Positions 47,350 through 57,614 of a stretch of DNA of 64,000 nucleotides are shown here, piece after piece; position 1 is the first letter of the stretch, and every line of letters starts with the position of its first letter. The stretch comes from Anthracocystis setariae (taxonomy: Eukaryota; Basidiomycota; Ustilaginomycetes; Ustilaginales; Ustilaginaceae), in the NCBI GenBank assembly GCA_928724745.1, contig CAKMXJ010000008.1:248001-312000 (forward strand). Direction: 5' to 3'. The notes under the pieces were generated by a model. The model was not told the origin of the DNA. It saw only the letters and a list, made by a program, of their open reading frames with translations, and did not search any database. A program made the translations under genes and the position numbers.

Positions 47350-50300
47350 TTTCTAGGGTAAAATAAACAGGTAAAACAGATCGATCCGCGGGAAAAAGAA
47401 AGTGATTTTCGATGGTTGAGACAACCCGGCTGTTTGCCAATCGGCCCCCTCCTCTCGCGGGATTTTCCGTATTGTACTGTACTGTATATCCAGCCCAGTG
47501 GATAGCAACGTTCGACAGAATCGAAAGGTCGTAGATTGGCATCCAGCAAGGGTTCTGTAGAAAGCGAGGTTAGGCAGCCGCCTTGCATGAAGTCCGATTG
47601 CTGCTGGGAGCGAAGATGAAACAAAAAGACAAGGCAGCGGTTGGCAGATTCGTGCCAGCGCCCGTGGATGTGAAGCGTCAGCATCCATTTATGTATGATC
47701 CGGCGAATTCACGAACCATCCTTTAGGGCAGTTGACAATGGTGGTAGGCGCTCGGATCCGAGTGGAATCTGTGCGTCTCAGGTGACCAAGCAAAATCATA
47801 ACGTCTAGTTGCGATAGCACTACACACCATAACAATAGACAGGATGCAGCGAAGCATTGCCGAGTAACGCGGGACTCCGCTCCATTTACCGTCTCGTCAT
47901 CTGCTCTCCTTGTCTGAACTTGCACATGTCAGAATGAAGTGAGATGCTGTGCTGTACTGTATGATCTCATCGGTAGAGGAACGTCACGTTCAGTGTAGCC
48001 TGACCGCCTGTTTCGATTCTCGTTCGGATTCTCTTCTCGCTTCGCTTCAAAGGGCAAGAGCAGGATTATGAAATGCAAAGTGAGCGGATTGGAAGCAACA
48101 GATTGTGTTTGCTTGTCGACAGAAGAGCGTTGGCGTGTTTGGATCGATTTCTTGGGTGAGGCTTGAAATGCGCTAGATGCATGTGCTGAAAGTGTGGGAA
48201 CCAGATTGTCACAAACCGCAGTATAGCAGAAGCAAGCCACGATGGAAAATCCGCAGGATTATCCGATTTCGAACAGGGAACACACTTCGAAGCCACATTC
48301 TGCAGCCCGCCCTTTCATTCGACAGTTTCCATGAAGCCCGTGGGTCTGTCTTTTTTAGAGTCAGTATTTTTTTTAAAATTATTTATTATTATTAATTTTG
48401 TTTTTACTTGTATTGAGCATCGATGAAGCTCGTCGGTTTCCGTTGGATCTGTTAAGCTGTCAAGTATCATGACTGGCCATAGCTGGTACGAGACTTACCG
48501 TATAACGATGGGGCTCGGGATGGTTCGAAGGCAAGACATCTCCCTGGGCTTTCGAGTGAGGTCCGTAACCCCTGCTCTAGCCAATATGAAATGGATGGAT
48601 ACCGATAGGTGGGCTTAGCGGCATGCATTTACTTTCCGAAACAATCTCATGAGACCCGAACCCTCTGAGTTCTGTACAATACGAGAAATGCAGCGAAGAT
48701 GAAGTGAGCGAAAACCAATCAGAGCTCCAGCATGAGATGAAAGAACCTCAGTCACAGACTTCATCTGTTTGACATTGCATAAGATGAGTCTCTCTGATAC
48801 CCGTCGCCCTGCACCTCTATGTTCTGTCCCCCGCAGTAGGGTACCGGTTCGTGGGAAAACCATGTTCCATAAACCCCCGATGGAAGCAGTTGCAGTAAAA
48901 GAGCAACCGCCCCTCTTTCACAAGAGTAGCATATTACCAGCCGAGCACCGGGCAGTGTTGCCTCGGGCCACAGTGGGAGCTCAGCTACAGTGGACAGTAC
49001 TTTCACAGTACGCATGATTCCGACCGTTCTTTGACTTGGGTGATATATCGAGTCAGCATTAGAATAATGCATCTTGAGGGAAGCTGGAGCTTCCTGTCAG
49101 TTCTTTTAAACAGCCACTACCGGCCTACCACAGTATATAGTACTGTTGTGTATTGAACTACGGTAAAATGTTTACAGTTTGACAGAGCACTGACTTTAAA
49201 ATTGATGCTGTTCTCATGCAAGGCAGTCGTGGGATCACGTCCGCGTGCGCGTGGGAGAAAACCTGTCCGTGGATCACGGATGCAAACTCCCGAACAAGCC
49301 GCCTCAAATCGGCCCACGCCAAGGGATCGCTGCTGTTGTTGCATGCTCGCAGCGAGCCTTTCTTCAATTTTTTGCTCGTTTCGAAAAACTTCATTGTGCT
49401 GTCAAAGGGCTAACAGTTGGATGGTCGACGATGTTGGCGCTTCGCACTGTACAGTACTATAGTAGAAAGTCGCATTTTCGCTGATGCAGAAGAATACCAT
49501 GTCTTGATCCGTCGGGTGGGGTTCTATCCACCATTTCAGGACGGGAACACCACCATGCGTGGCCTCGGCAGACAAATATGCAACGTAGAAATCTAAGTGC
49601 CGACGATCATGTCTTGTTCGTTCGGCACAGTAGCGTCGCCTTCGTTGGTGTTCATGCTTGGCAGTGCCAATTCAGCACACTACAGTATCCAGTGGCTACC
49701 GTCCTGCTTGCTCAGAAGCACTGCTCCCAAGCATCCGCCCACACTTGCAGGAAGGAGTCGAGCCGAGAATCATGCGCAACGGTTGGATGCATAACGGTGC
49801 TTTGATCACTAATACGGCGTTCATGTGATGGCACGGTATGAATGAGACCAAGCCAATACACTGACACAACAGTAGCAGTACATTATACTTGTGTAGGGCT
49901 TCCAGCAAGACGCTGTATACCATATACAAGTTGTGACACTGACTCCTTTGACTGGTGGTTCTCACCAGTGTGATGTTGAATCCAAAATTGACTTCCAGCT
50001 CCGAAGAGAAGAATTCCGCGTGATTGTAACGATAGTTTACCCCTTGCTTTCGATGGCTAAACTTTTTTCGGTGGTACGGTACTGTACTGTATAGTACTGT
50101 ACTTTGGCCTCAAGTTGCTGCTGCTGGATGTCGGATTTTGAAGATTGCCTGAACATATAAATTACAACTCCGAAAATTGGGTTGACAAAGCGCTTTTCTC
50201 GGAATTGTGGCTGATGACGCCGTGCTGGTGAGAAAGCCATAAGAGTGCTGCTCTTTGGGTTTCAAACCGACTACTTGGTGCCTCGATTTGCCGAAAGCTT

Positions 50301-53300
50301 CCGACGGGACTTGCTGCAAACGGCTTTCTTGGGCAGGCTGCCTTCCCTTGACATCTTTCCACCGTATCCCTCGCTTTGCGCTCGGCTATTGTGGATAGCG
50401 TTCCTGATTCAATGATCTCTTACAATTTCAGTACACTCAAGTATTTTCAGCATATCGCCTCTTTTGGATGTGATCCCTTTGCCATGTTTCTGCTGCGCTC
50501 GGGTCCGATCAGGGCATTTCGCTTTCTGTTCTGGAATCGCTTCTCGCTCTGGCCCTTTCTTTGTTGTTGTTCACTTTGTGCCAAGCGCTTTGCCGATGCA
50601 CACAACGCTCATTTTCGACTCGGGTCGTACGAGCTGCCCCGCCTGGCTTTAGTGACGGCATGGGTCATATGTTTCACTTTGCGAAGACAAGGTGGCTTGG
50701 TCGCAGTGAGACGCAGCCTAGTTCGACGTTGGCAAAATACGGAAACCACTGAAATTTTTTCGCTTGGTTCATGCAGATACACTAGATGGCACATGCCTTT
50801 GGTTAGGATCGTGGATGCATGGATACTGCAACAATGCCTTGTTTTCTCATGCGACGACGCTTTAATATCGATGAGAGTCCTTTTCCAACGAAACCCCTTG
50901 GTGTATCAAGAAACAAGAGGTGTATGATTGGCTTGATTGGCTGCATGTTATTTCTGCCAGTTAGTGTCTAATTGATTCTTTACCACTTCCACTGTCATTA
51001 CAACCTCATCGCAAGCGAGTATCGACGGAGCGGAGGCGACCGAGTTGCAGTGGCTTAGACCACTGCGTTCTGTTGTGCCTTACACCGAAACAAAGCGCTG
51101 CTTACGCTTCCGCCACCTCGGCTCCGCTTGCAGAAGTGTCTACGAGGCACAGTTTAACCGCTTGCCCTGAATGCTTGTCACATCAAGGTTGGTGAATCAC
51201 TGTAGAGTACAGTATAGTACAGTGATGAGGGATCGGTTATCGAACTGCTGAAACCGTTCTTTCGGCCAACAGCAAGCGAGGGTGAAGTTCTCAGGGAATC
51301 GGGGTGCAGAGGAACGTGCCTAGCTCCGCAACTACGAAGCAAGTCGGCGTCGGATCGGAGATTCGAGTCCACGGCAAGGCGACCAAAATTATCTTTTTTG
51401 CGCTTCTTCTCGGTCGTTTCGCCGTAATTTCGGCACGCCTTTCCACCGGAGATTGGTTGGAGAGCCAAACTGGATCGTCGCTTTCTACGCTGTGGTTTGC
51501 ATGGATAGATTCGCGATCGACACTACGTACATTCCTCAAATGTGTCTGGTCCTGCAGAGCTGCCGAAAACGCTAGTGGTAGTGCGAATGCAGAGCAGTTG
51601 TCGAGGTGGGAGAAGGTGTATATTAATAATAATACGGTATGAAAACAACCCACATTGATGAACCATTTTCTGGATTTGATCTCTTCTCTTGTCCTTTTGG
51701 TTTTATTTCGACACCACGCAAAACCCACCTCGCCAAGACAGCATCTGGATATAGTAACAGCAGAGCAGTGCGCGTGTCAACAACCATGCAAGCGAAGTCG
51801 GCGTTTCAATTGTGCCAACACTGCACACACACTCTGTACAGTATATACTGAAAATACAATCTTTCACAGTACAGCACAGAGCAGTACAGTACTGTTCGGT
51901 GATCTTGCTTCCGTCCCGGGTTTTGACCAACCCATCGTCGTGGGTTTTCGCGCCTCGGCATGAAACGACAGATGCCTTTCCTATTGCGTAAGAGCCTGCA
52001 AAACCATCGCTACTGAGAGGGTCGGAATCGGTCGAGAGCATCCTTTTCGTTCGATACTTGGAGCTCAACTTGACCGTTGTTCGCACAGTGAGTGCGCTTA
52101 CAGTGCCATCGAGCAAAGCGGAAGGTTTGTATCTGATTGGTCCGCATGAAGTGTTTGACTCCATCAACGTATGAAGTCGTCTTTCATGCCGGCTTTCTCA
52201 ACCTGTCACCGTTTGATTTGCAAATCAAAGCTACAACCTTGTTGTCACCAGTGTTCAGTGTGCGCATATCTGCTCGAAAGTCTTGCCCTATCAGTATAGA
52301 CAGACCAACATTTGCACATCTGACTATCATAGCCGAGGCTCTGGTGGCTTTGTTTGATTGGATCATGAGGCAAGCAATCGATATCAGGGGCAAGGGGAAT
52401 GCAAAAGCCAAATCAGCCACATCTGGTTTCTCATATCGCCGGGGTCTCCGACTGCACAGACTGGATCGTAGCTTTTGGTTTTTCCGAGATCAAGGCGAGC
52501 GTTAGCGCTGTAATGCTCAAAATCCAAATCAGATGTTCCGAGAACCCGGACAGCCGTCAGAACGGCGTGTTGGTGCCGATTACAATACAGTAGATTCTTA
52601 ACCAGATTGTGGCAGCAACCTCAGCTGCGACAGCTCAGTTCCAATATGCAGCCAAGTGCCGAAGTCCTTCCGGAATACAACATGCAGTGTATAATAAAGC
52701 TTTGCATGAGCATGTGAAATTTGCGCTATCATCACTTGGAGCCAAAACAATTCGCTTAACCACCGATCTGAAATCTGCCATGCACAAGGTGTGCCGGCAT
52801 CAAGGCAGGCAAAACCGATTCAGAATCAAAACCATCAACAAAGGTAGCGAACCATCAGCAGTCACACTCGCACCATGTTACCTTGTCCTATTGTGCAACT
52901 GATCATGTCAGCACCCGTGCCCAGGTGGCGCTCAAATAAGATACGCCGTAGCAAAAAAGTTCGAACTCCTTTCAACATCCGACCTGTACAGCGTTCTAAC
53001 TTCCGCCAACTTTGCAACTTTGCCGTGCGAAAATACTCGCAGCCTTTTCCTCAATATCCGTTTCGCGCGACAGGGGGCGATGCCTCAAGACCGCTTAGGC
53101 TCAATTCGTCGACATGCATCAGACCAACACTCGAACCTTCGTGACAGACTGATGCTCCAATAGGCTCGATGCAATTCAGGCGCCATAGTCTATTACTTGC
53201 TTGGTGATATAATACATTGATGTAGAAGAGGAGGCTCTGTGTGTACTGACCATACTTATGCAAAATGTGAGACGGAGTTCGCGAAGAAGCTGAGGGTTGG

Positions 53301-53323
53301 CCAACGCCAGTCACGATCCCAGC

Positions 53324-54928
53324 CTAAAGCCAGAAGGTCTTGCCAAAGGGAACAGCTAGCAGACGTTCCGGATCGTCTGGTGATGTCTGCTGCAGTTCCC
53401 TCTGCAACTGCCAGTAGGGGTCTGACCATCGTTCGTCGCTCATTTGCCAGGTACCCCAATGCATCGCAAATGCACGCTTGCTGCCAATGTCGCGCGTCAC
53501 TTGGACTGACTCGGTGACATGCATGTGTTGGATCTGCATGTGCCATCTTGGCTCGTAGGATCCGATCGGAAGGCACGCCATATCAAAGGGACCTAACGCC
53601 CGTCCGATCGCGGTAAACAGCGACGGAGAGTATCCGGTGTCTCCACAAAAGAAGAGCGAGCGCGCTTCAGGACCACCGCTGGGACTCGGCGATCGCCGCG
53701 CACCGGACGCATCATTGTCTTCGGAATACACCCGGATAGCATACGAGTTCCATAATGTGGTGTTGGTATCAAGGGGCGTCCTCGCGCTCCAGTGGCTAGC
53801 AGGTACAGCCGTCACATCGAAGCAACGCTCGCGTTCTGTGAAGCCGGCACCCGACTTTCTGCCGCCGCATGCGACGCGGATCGTCATTGGCAATCGACTT
53901 TGTTGCCACCAGTCGAGCTCCACGATCTGGTCCGCCGCAAGGCCATACTGAGTCAAAAGCTTGGTGAGGCCCACAGGTACGATGAAAGTGGTGTGCTTTG
54001 GAATGAGCGGAAGAACATCAATGTCGAGGTGATCAAAGTGATTGTGTGTGAGGAGAACCACATCGATCGATGCATTGGCGATAAGCTCTTGAATAGTGCA
54101 AGGCATTGGCCTCATTCTCGTCGGGCTGAACAAGCTCGCCACAGGTTGCTCTCCAAAGACAGGGTCTGTGAGGATGGTAATGCCGTCCAGTTGAATGAGA
54201 CAAGTCGACTGTCCGATCCATGTAAACGAAGATTGCTTCGCATCTCGGACAACAGGCACATTGCTTCGCGACCCTTTCGCCGAACCTGACGCAGAGGGGG
54301 AAAAGAGTTCGTTCCATTTGATCCTTTCTACCGGAAGCAGCATCTCGATCATTTGACGCCCAGCTTCTGTCTTCTTGTCAGCCTTGAGCCCACCATCCCA
54401 CCAGATGCGTGGCTTGTAGAATACGCTATAGAAAAGCTTCCAGAAGACCCATTCCCAAGCACCCTGCTCGCGCCACTCCGGAACAACGTTGGCATATCTT
54501 CCCAGCACTTTTAGTGAAGAGAAACGGCTGTGGATCCTCGACACTTCGGTGTCAGTAGCGCCGCCGTACCAAGACTGACCCCGCGCGGAAGATGCAGGCA
54601 GTGCTTCTGGATCTGTATCTTCGTCACTTGCATCCAGATCTTGCTTCTTGAGCGTCGCCTTCGCCTTTTCCTTATCGATACTCGCTCTTGCTGCTCCCTT
54701 CGAGTTCGAGTGAGCTAGGACGCCGACGCGTTCGGCCACACGTACGCCAGAAGAGATGGCATGGGGCGGAAGCAGTGGCGCTCGTAGAGGGTACTTGCGT
54801 TTGCGTGATGCCAGCTCGCGCCTTCGGATAGTCTCTTGTGCGAGATAGTACAGACCCCAACCTGCCGCATAGACCGACGTTGCGGTGACAAGGACCGTCT
54901 TGATGTTTTGCGGCTTGGACGGCAGCAT
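53324..54928 (-). CDS. NAPE-hydrolysing phospholipase D-like metallo-beta-lactamase-fold protein (Fmp30-like)
   Basis: 534 residues from the ATG at 54928; the frame extends 6 codons further only by way of a GTG. A hydrophobic N-terminal segment (VLVTATSVYAAGWGLYYLA) suggests a membrane anchor or mitochondrial import. The metal site is complete: THNHFDHLD (HxHxDH, near 293-300), VPASHWSAR, FFCGDTGYS and AMHWGTW. The sequence around TWIGQSTCLIQLDGITILTDPVF and SYEPRWHMQ matches NAPE-PLD and yeast Fmp30, which act on N-acylphosphatidylethanolamine. Ser-rich inserts at 75-130 and around 435 enlarge it beyond the usual 400-470 residues. Confidence 0.9.
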   Translation of the reverse strand: MLPSKPQNIKTVLVTATSVYAAGWGLYYLAQETIRRRELASRKRKYPLRAPLLPPHAISSGVRVAERVGVLAHSNSKGAARASIDKEKAKATLKKQDLDASDEDTDPEALPASSARGQSWYGGATDTEVSRIHSRFSSLKVLGRYANVVPEWREQGAWEWVFWKLFYSVFYKPRIWWDGGLKADKKTEAGRQMIEMLLPVERIKWNELFSPSASGSAKGSRSNVPVVRDAKQSSFTWIGQSTCLIQLDGITILTDPVFGEQPVASLFSPTRMRPMPCTIQELIANASIDVVLLTHNHFDHLDIDVLPLIPKHTTFIVPVGLTKLLTQYGLAADQIVELDWWQQSRLPMTIRVACGGRKSGAGFTERERCFDVTAVPASHWSARTPLDTNTTLWNSYAIRVYSEDNDASGARRSPSPSGGPEARSLFFCGDTGYSPSLFTAIGRALGPFDMACLPIGSYEPRWHMQIQHMHVTESVQVTRDIGSKRAFAMHWGTWQMSDERWSDPYWQLQRELQQTSPDDPERLLAVPFGKTFWL

Positions 54929-55193
54929 GATCGAAGCACGTAGCACGCAAGCAGTTCAGACGCGATGCGTCTTTGATTCGCTCGGCGTTCAGCCCACGTT
55001 GCTTGATGCTCCTCCCAGGCCGTTCTGTTCTTCTGCCACAGAATCAGGCACGGAACTGGCCGACGATGTTGAGAATGATGGTGGACTTGAACGAGGTAAA
55101 TGACGACATGAAAGCATGCGACCTTTGCTGGTGGAGGCACGTTTATTTTTCTTCATGTCTTCGGTTCGAGCTCTAAAATTCCGTGTGCGTGTG

Positions 55194-55224
<31 letters not shown>

Positions 55225-55700
55225 TTTTTTTTTTCTTTTCTCGGGCTGTAGCCGGCGTGATCCGGAAAACAAAAAGTCCGTCACTCTTAGATCTGCTAAT
55301 CGGGCCTGAACCGATTGCGAAGGAGCCTCCACTCCCCTTTGTTGATCCTCATGCAAGGCGTGTGACATTTGCGGCTTGGCCGACGAGAAGGTCAAAGGGA
55401 CGTCTGAATCACTCACTCTAGATGCATCTTTCCTTTTGTTCGATTCACGGGGACAACCAGACAGCGCCGACAAGCTCGTCTTCCCCCTCCTGGTGATGTG
55501 GCGTGTGGGCAGAGGCACCGCGCATGCTTTACAATCAAGCTGTTGGGATCTGAAGAGGTGACAAGAAGTATAAAGCTTTGGCCAAGACCAAATTGTCCTC
55601 CCCTACCTATCCCCTTGCGATCGCTTCGGCAACCTCCGATACTCAATCCACGCATCTTTCGATCTGCTAGGCGGAATCGAAGCAGTTCTCTTTCGACGCG
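54929..55700. other. Divergent promoter region of the NAPE-PLD-like gene and RAM1
   Basis: 772 bp, including a dinucleotide/homopolymer tract (listed separately). No supported gene. Confidence 0.6.
55183..55234 (+). repeat. (GT)n followed by a 27-nt poly-T tract
   Basis: A GT run from about 55183 to 55208 passes directly into T only. Such tracts are polymorphic and slip in sequencing, so the length is approximate. Confidence 0.9.
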
Positions 55701-57515
55701 ATGCCTGCGATCAAGGCAGCAGCCTGGCCTCAACCTCTCGACAATGTCTTCACTCAAACCTCGGATGACCAGGTGGACACCGAACAAGCCATCAATGAGC
55801 TCTTCTCGCAGTTACGTCCTTCAAGATTCCACTTCTCCAAGCAAGCTCCCGGAAAGAAAGACCCACTGATCAACCCATGGCTTTCTGAAGCCGAGCAACA
55901 GCAACAGCGGGCGCAACAAAAGACGAGCCCAAAACCAGATCTTCTTCTAGAACGACAAGCACATGTCAACTTTCTGACCAAGCTGCTCGATCCGCTGCCC
56001 GGTGCATACACTGCTTTCGACACCAACCGATCATGGCTTCTGTACTGGATCTTGCACTCGTACGATCTCCTTTCGGTGTCGTTGGATGCAAAGGGCAGGG
56101 CGAGAGCCATCGCGACTCTGCTGTCCTTCCAGAATGAAGCCACAGGTGGCTTTGGCGGCGGACCCGACCAGATTGCTCATCTGATGGCCACTTATGCCGC
56201 CATATCGGCCCTCGCTATTATTGGTGGGCCTGGTCCGGCTCCTACAGCTGAGGACGTGGCAGATGGCAAGTCAGTTGAAATCGGATGCGGAGGATGGGAT
56301 GCAATCGACCGCAAGAAGATGTACAGCTGGATCGAGAGCCTCAAGCAACCCGATGGAAGCTTCCTCGTCCATGTCAATGGAGAAGTTGACGTAAGGGCTG
56401 GCTACTGTGTCATCTGCATCACCACCATGCTCGGCATCTCCACTCCGACGCTATTGAACGGCATGGCACCTTTCATCGCCAGCTGCCAGACGTACGAGGG
56501 CGGCATCGCTGCTGCAAGTCAACCCACATATCAAGAAGGCAGCGAGGCATCCCAAGGAATTGCTCTAGTATCTGAAGACCTGGCTCGTCCTCCACTTGGC
56601 GAAGCGCACGGGGGTTACACTTATTGCGCAGCAGCAAGCCACCTCGCTCTCACTTTGCTCGACTCGTCTCTCACCGCAACCACGGCGTCTCTCCCTTCCG
56701 CAACACAATTCTCCATGCCATCGACGGCAACCCTCAACCAAGACGCGCTGATCCGCTGGGCGACCGCTCAACAGGGAATCCCATTCGAAGGATGCGGGTT
56801 CCGCGGACGTACCAACAAGCTCGTCGACGGATGCTATGGCTGGTTCTCTGGCGGCGGCCTTTTCACCGTGCTATCAGCCATGATTGAAGCTCATCTCTTC
56901 AACGAAGCGCGCCAAACCACTGCACCACCCATCTTCGAGGACTGGAATGGCATGCTCACCGCGCCTCCGATCCCAGTCGTGTTAGCCCCCTCTGCCGAGA
57001 GCCCCAGCAGCGGCAACGGCTCTTGGAAGACCGAGTCCACCCTAAGCGGCAGCTGCGATAGCGAGGACGAGACGGACGCGGACCTGTCACCGCTCACGCT
57101 GTTCGATCGCGTCGGACTGCAGGAATACATCCTGATCGCCGCACAACGGCGCACAGCCGAAGGAGGTGGACTACGCGATAAACCAGGCAAACGGCCAGAC
57201 GCTTACCACACGTGCTACAACCTCTCCGGTCTCAGCCTCGCCCAGCACTCGGTGCGACTCAGCCCGCAAACCAAATCGGTCTTGCTTGATCACTTCAAGC
57301 AAGTCAACGCTAATGATGGTGGTAGTGAGTGGAACAAGGCTGTCTACTCCACCATGCTCGCTTGGACCTTGTCCGCACGCGACGAGCTGGTTGTTGAAGC
57401 CACCAGCGATAAAGGTCAACAATTGCCGAGCAATAAGCTTAATCCTACCCATCCCATCTTTAACGTCACTTTTCCAAAGGCTAAGATGTTCATGGATTGG
57501 GCATATGGTCAATAG
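55701..57515 (+). CDS. RAM1: Protein farnesyltransferase beta subunit
   Basis: Zinc-binding catalytic subunit that attaches farnesyl to CaaX cysteines of Ras, Rho and lipopeptide pheromone precursors in the cytosol. 604 residues, intronless. The alpha-alpha barrel repeats are visible (GGFGGGPDQIAHLMATYAA, PDGSFLVHVNGEVDVRAGYC, YEGGIAAASQ, AHGGYTYCAAASHLAL, GFRGRTNKLVDGCYGWFSGG). Zinc ligands are Asp376 and Cys378 in VDGCYGW and His503 in AYHTCYNLSGLS, matching Asp297, Cys299 and His362 of rat FTase. A Ser/Asp-rich insert around 425-460 makes it longer than usual (about 430 residues). In smuts this enzyme is needed for the a-type mating pheromone. Confidence 0.95.
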   Translation: MPAIKAAAWPQPLDNVFTQTSDDQVDTEQAINELFSQLRPSRFHFSKQAPGKKDPLINPWLSEAEQQQQRAQQKTSPKPDLLLERQAHVNFLTKLLDPLPGAYTAFDTNRSWLLYWILHSYDLLSVSLDAKGRARAIATLLSFQNEATGGFGGGPDQIAHLMATYAAISALAIIGGPGPAPTAEDVADGKSVEIGCGGWDAIDRKKMYSWIESLKQPDGSFLVHVNGEVDVRAGYCVICITTMLGISTPTLLNGMAPFIASCQTYEGGIAAASQPTYQEGSEASQGIALVSEDLARPPLGEAHGGYTYCAAASHLALTLLDSSLTATTASLPSATQFSMPSTATLNQDALIRWATAQQGIPFEGCGFRGRTNKLVDGCYGWFSGGGLFTVLSAMIEAHLFNEARQTTAPPIFEDWNGMLTAPPIPVVLAPSAESPSSGNGSWKTESTLSGSCDSEDETDADLSPLTLFDRVGLQEYILIAAQRRTAEGGGLRDKPGKRPDAYHTCYNLSGLSLAQHSVRLSPQTKSVLLDHFKQVNANDGGSEWNKAVYSTMLAWTLSARDELVVEATSDKGQQLPSNKLNPTHPIFNVTFPKAKMFMDWAYGQ

Positions 57516-57614
57516 AAAATCGCACTTAAGTTAGTCACTGTATTACATCGCTTGCAAAGAGATTGACTCCATCCATCGTGAGTGTCTGTGGTGCCAAACT
57601 GAATCTTACTTGTT

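Larger units (their letters stand above)
45962..53323. other. 7.4-kb tract without a convincing gene
   Basis: The largest gap in an otherwise compact window. Frames of up to 183 codons exist (for example 50376-50927, plus) but lack codon bias, recognisable motifs and splice-consistent neighbours. The tract contains at least ten short clusters of ACAGT/ACTGT units, A/T-rich patches near 47294-47350 and 48345-48415, and a 10-bp hairpin at 47323-47349. No tRNA, 5S rRNA or transposase remnant was seen. It may hold long non-coding RNAs, fast-evolving small genes or a chromosomal landmark. Confidence 0.6.

Noticed and set aside
50376..50927. 183-codon frame in the gene-free tract
   Set aside because: Trp/Phe/Cys-rich, no codon bias, overlapped by other frames of similar quality; not supportable as a gene.
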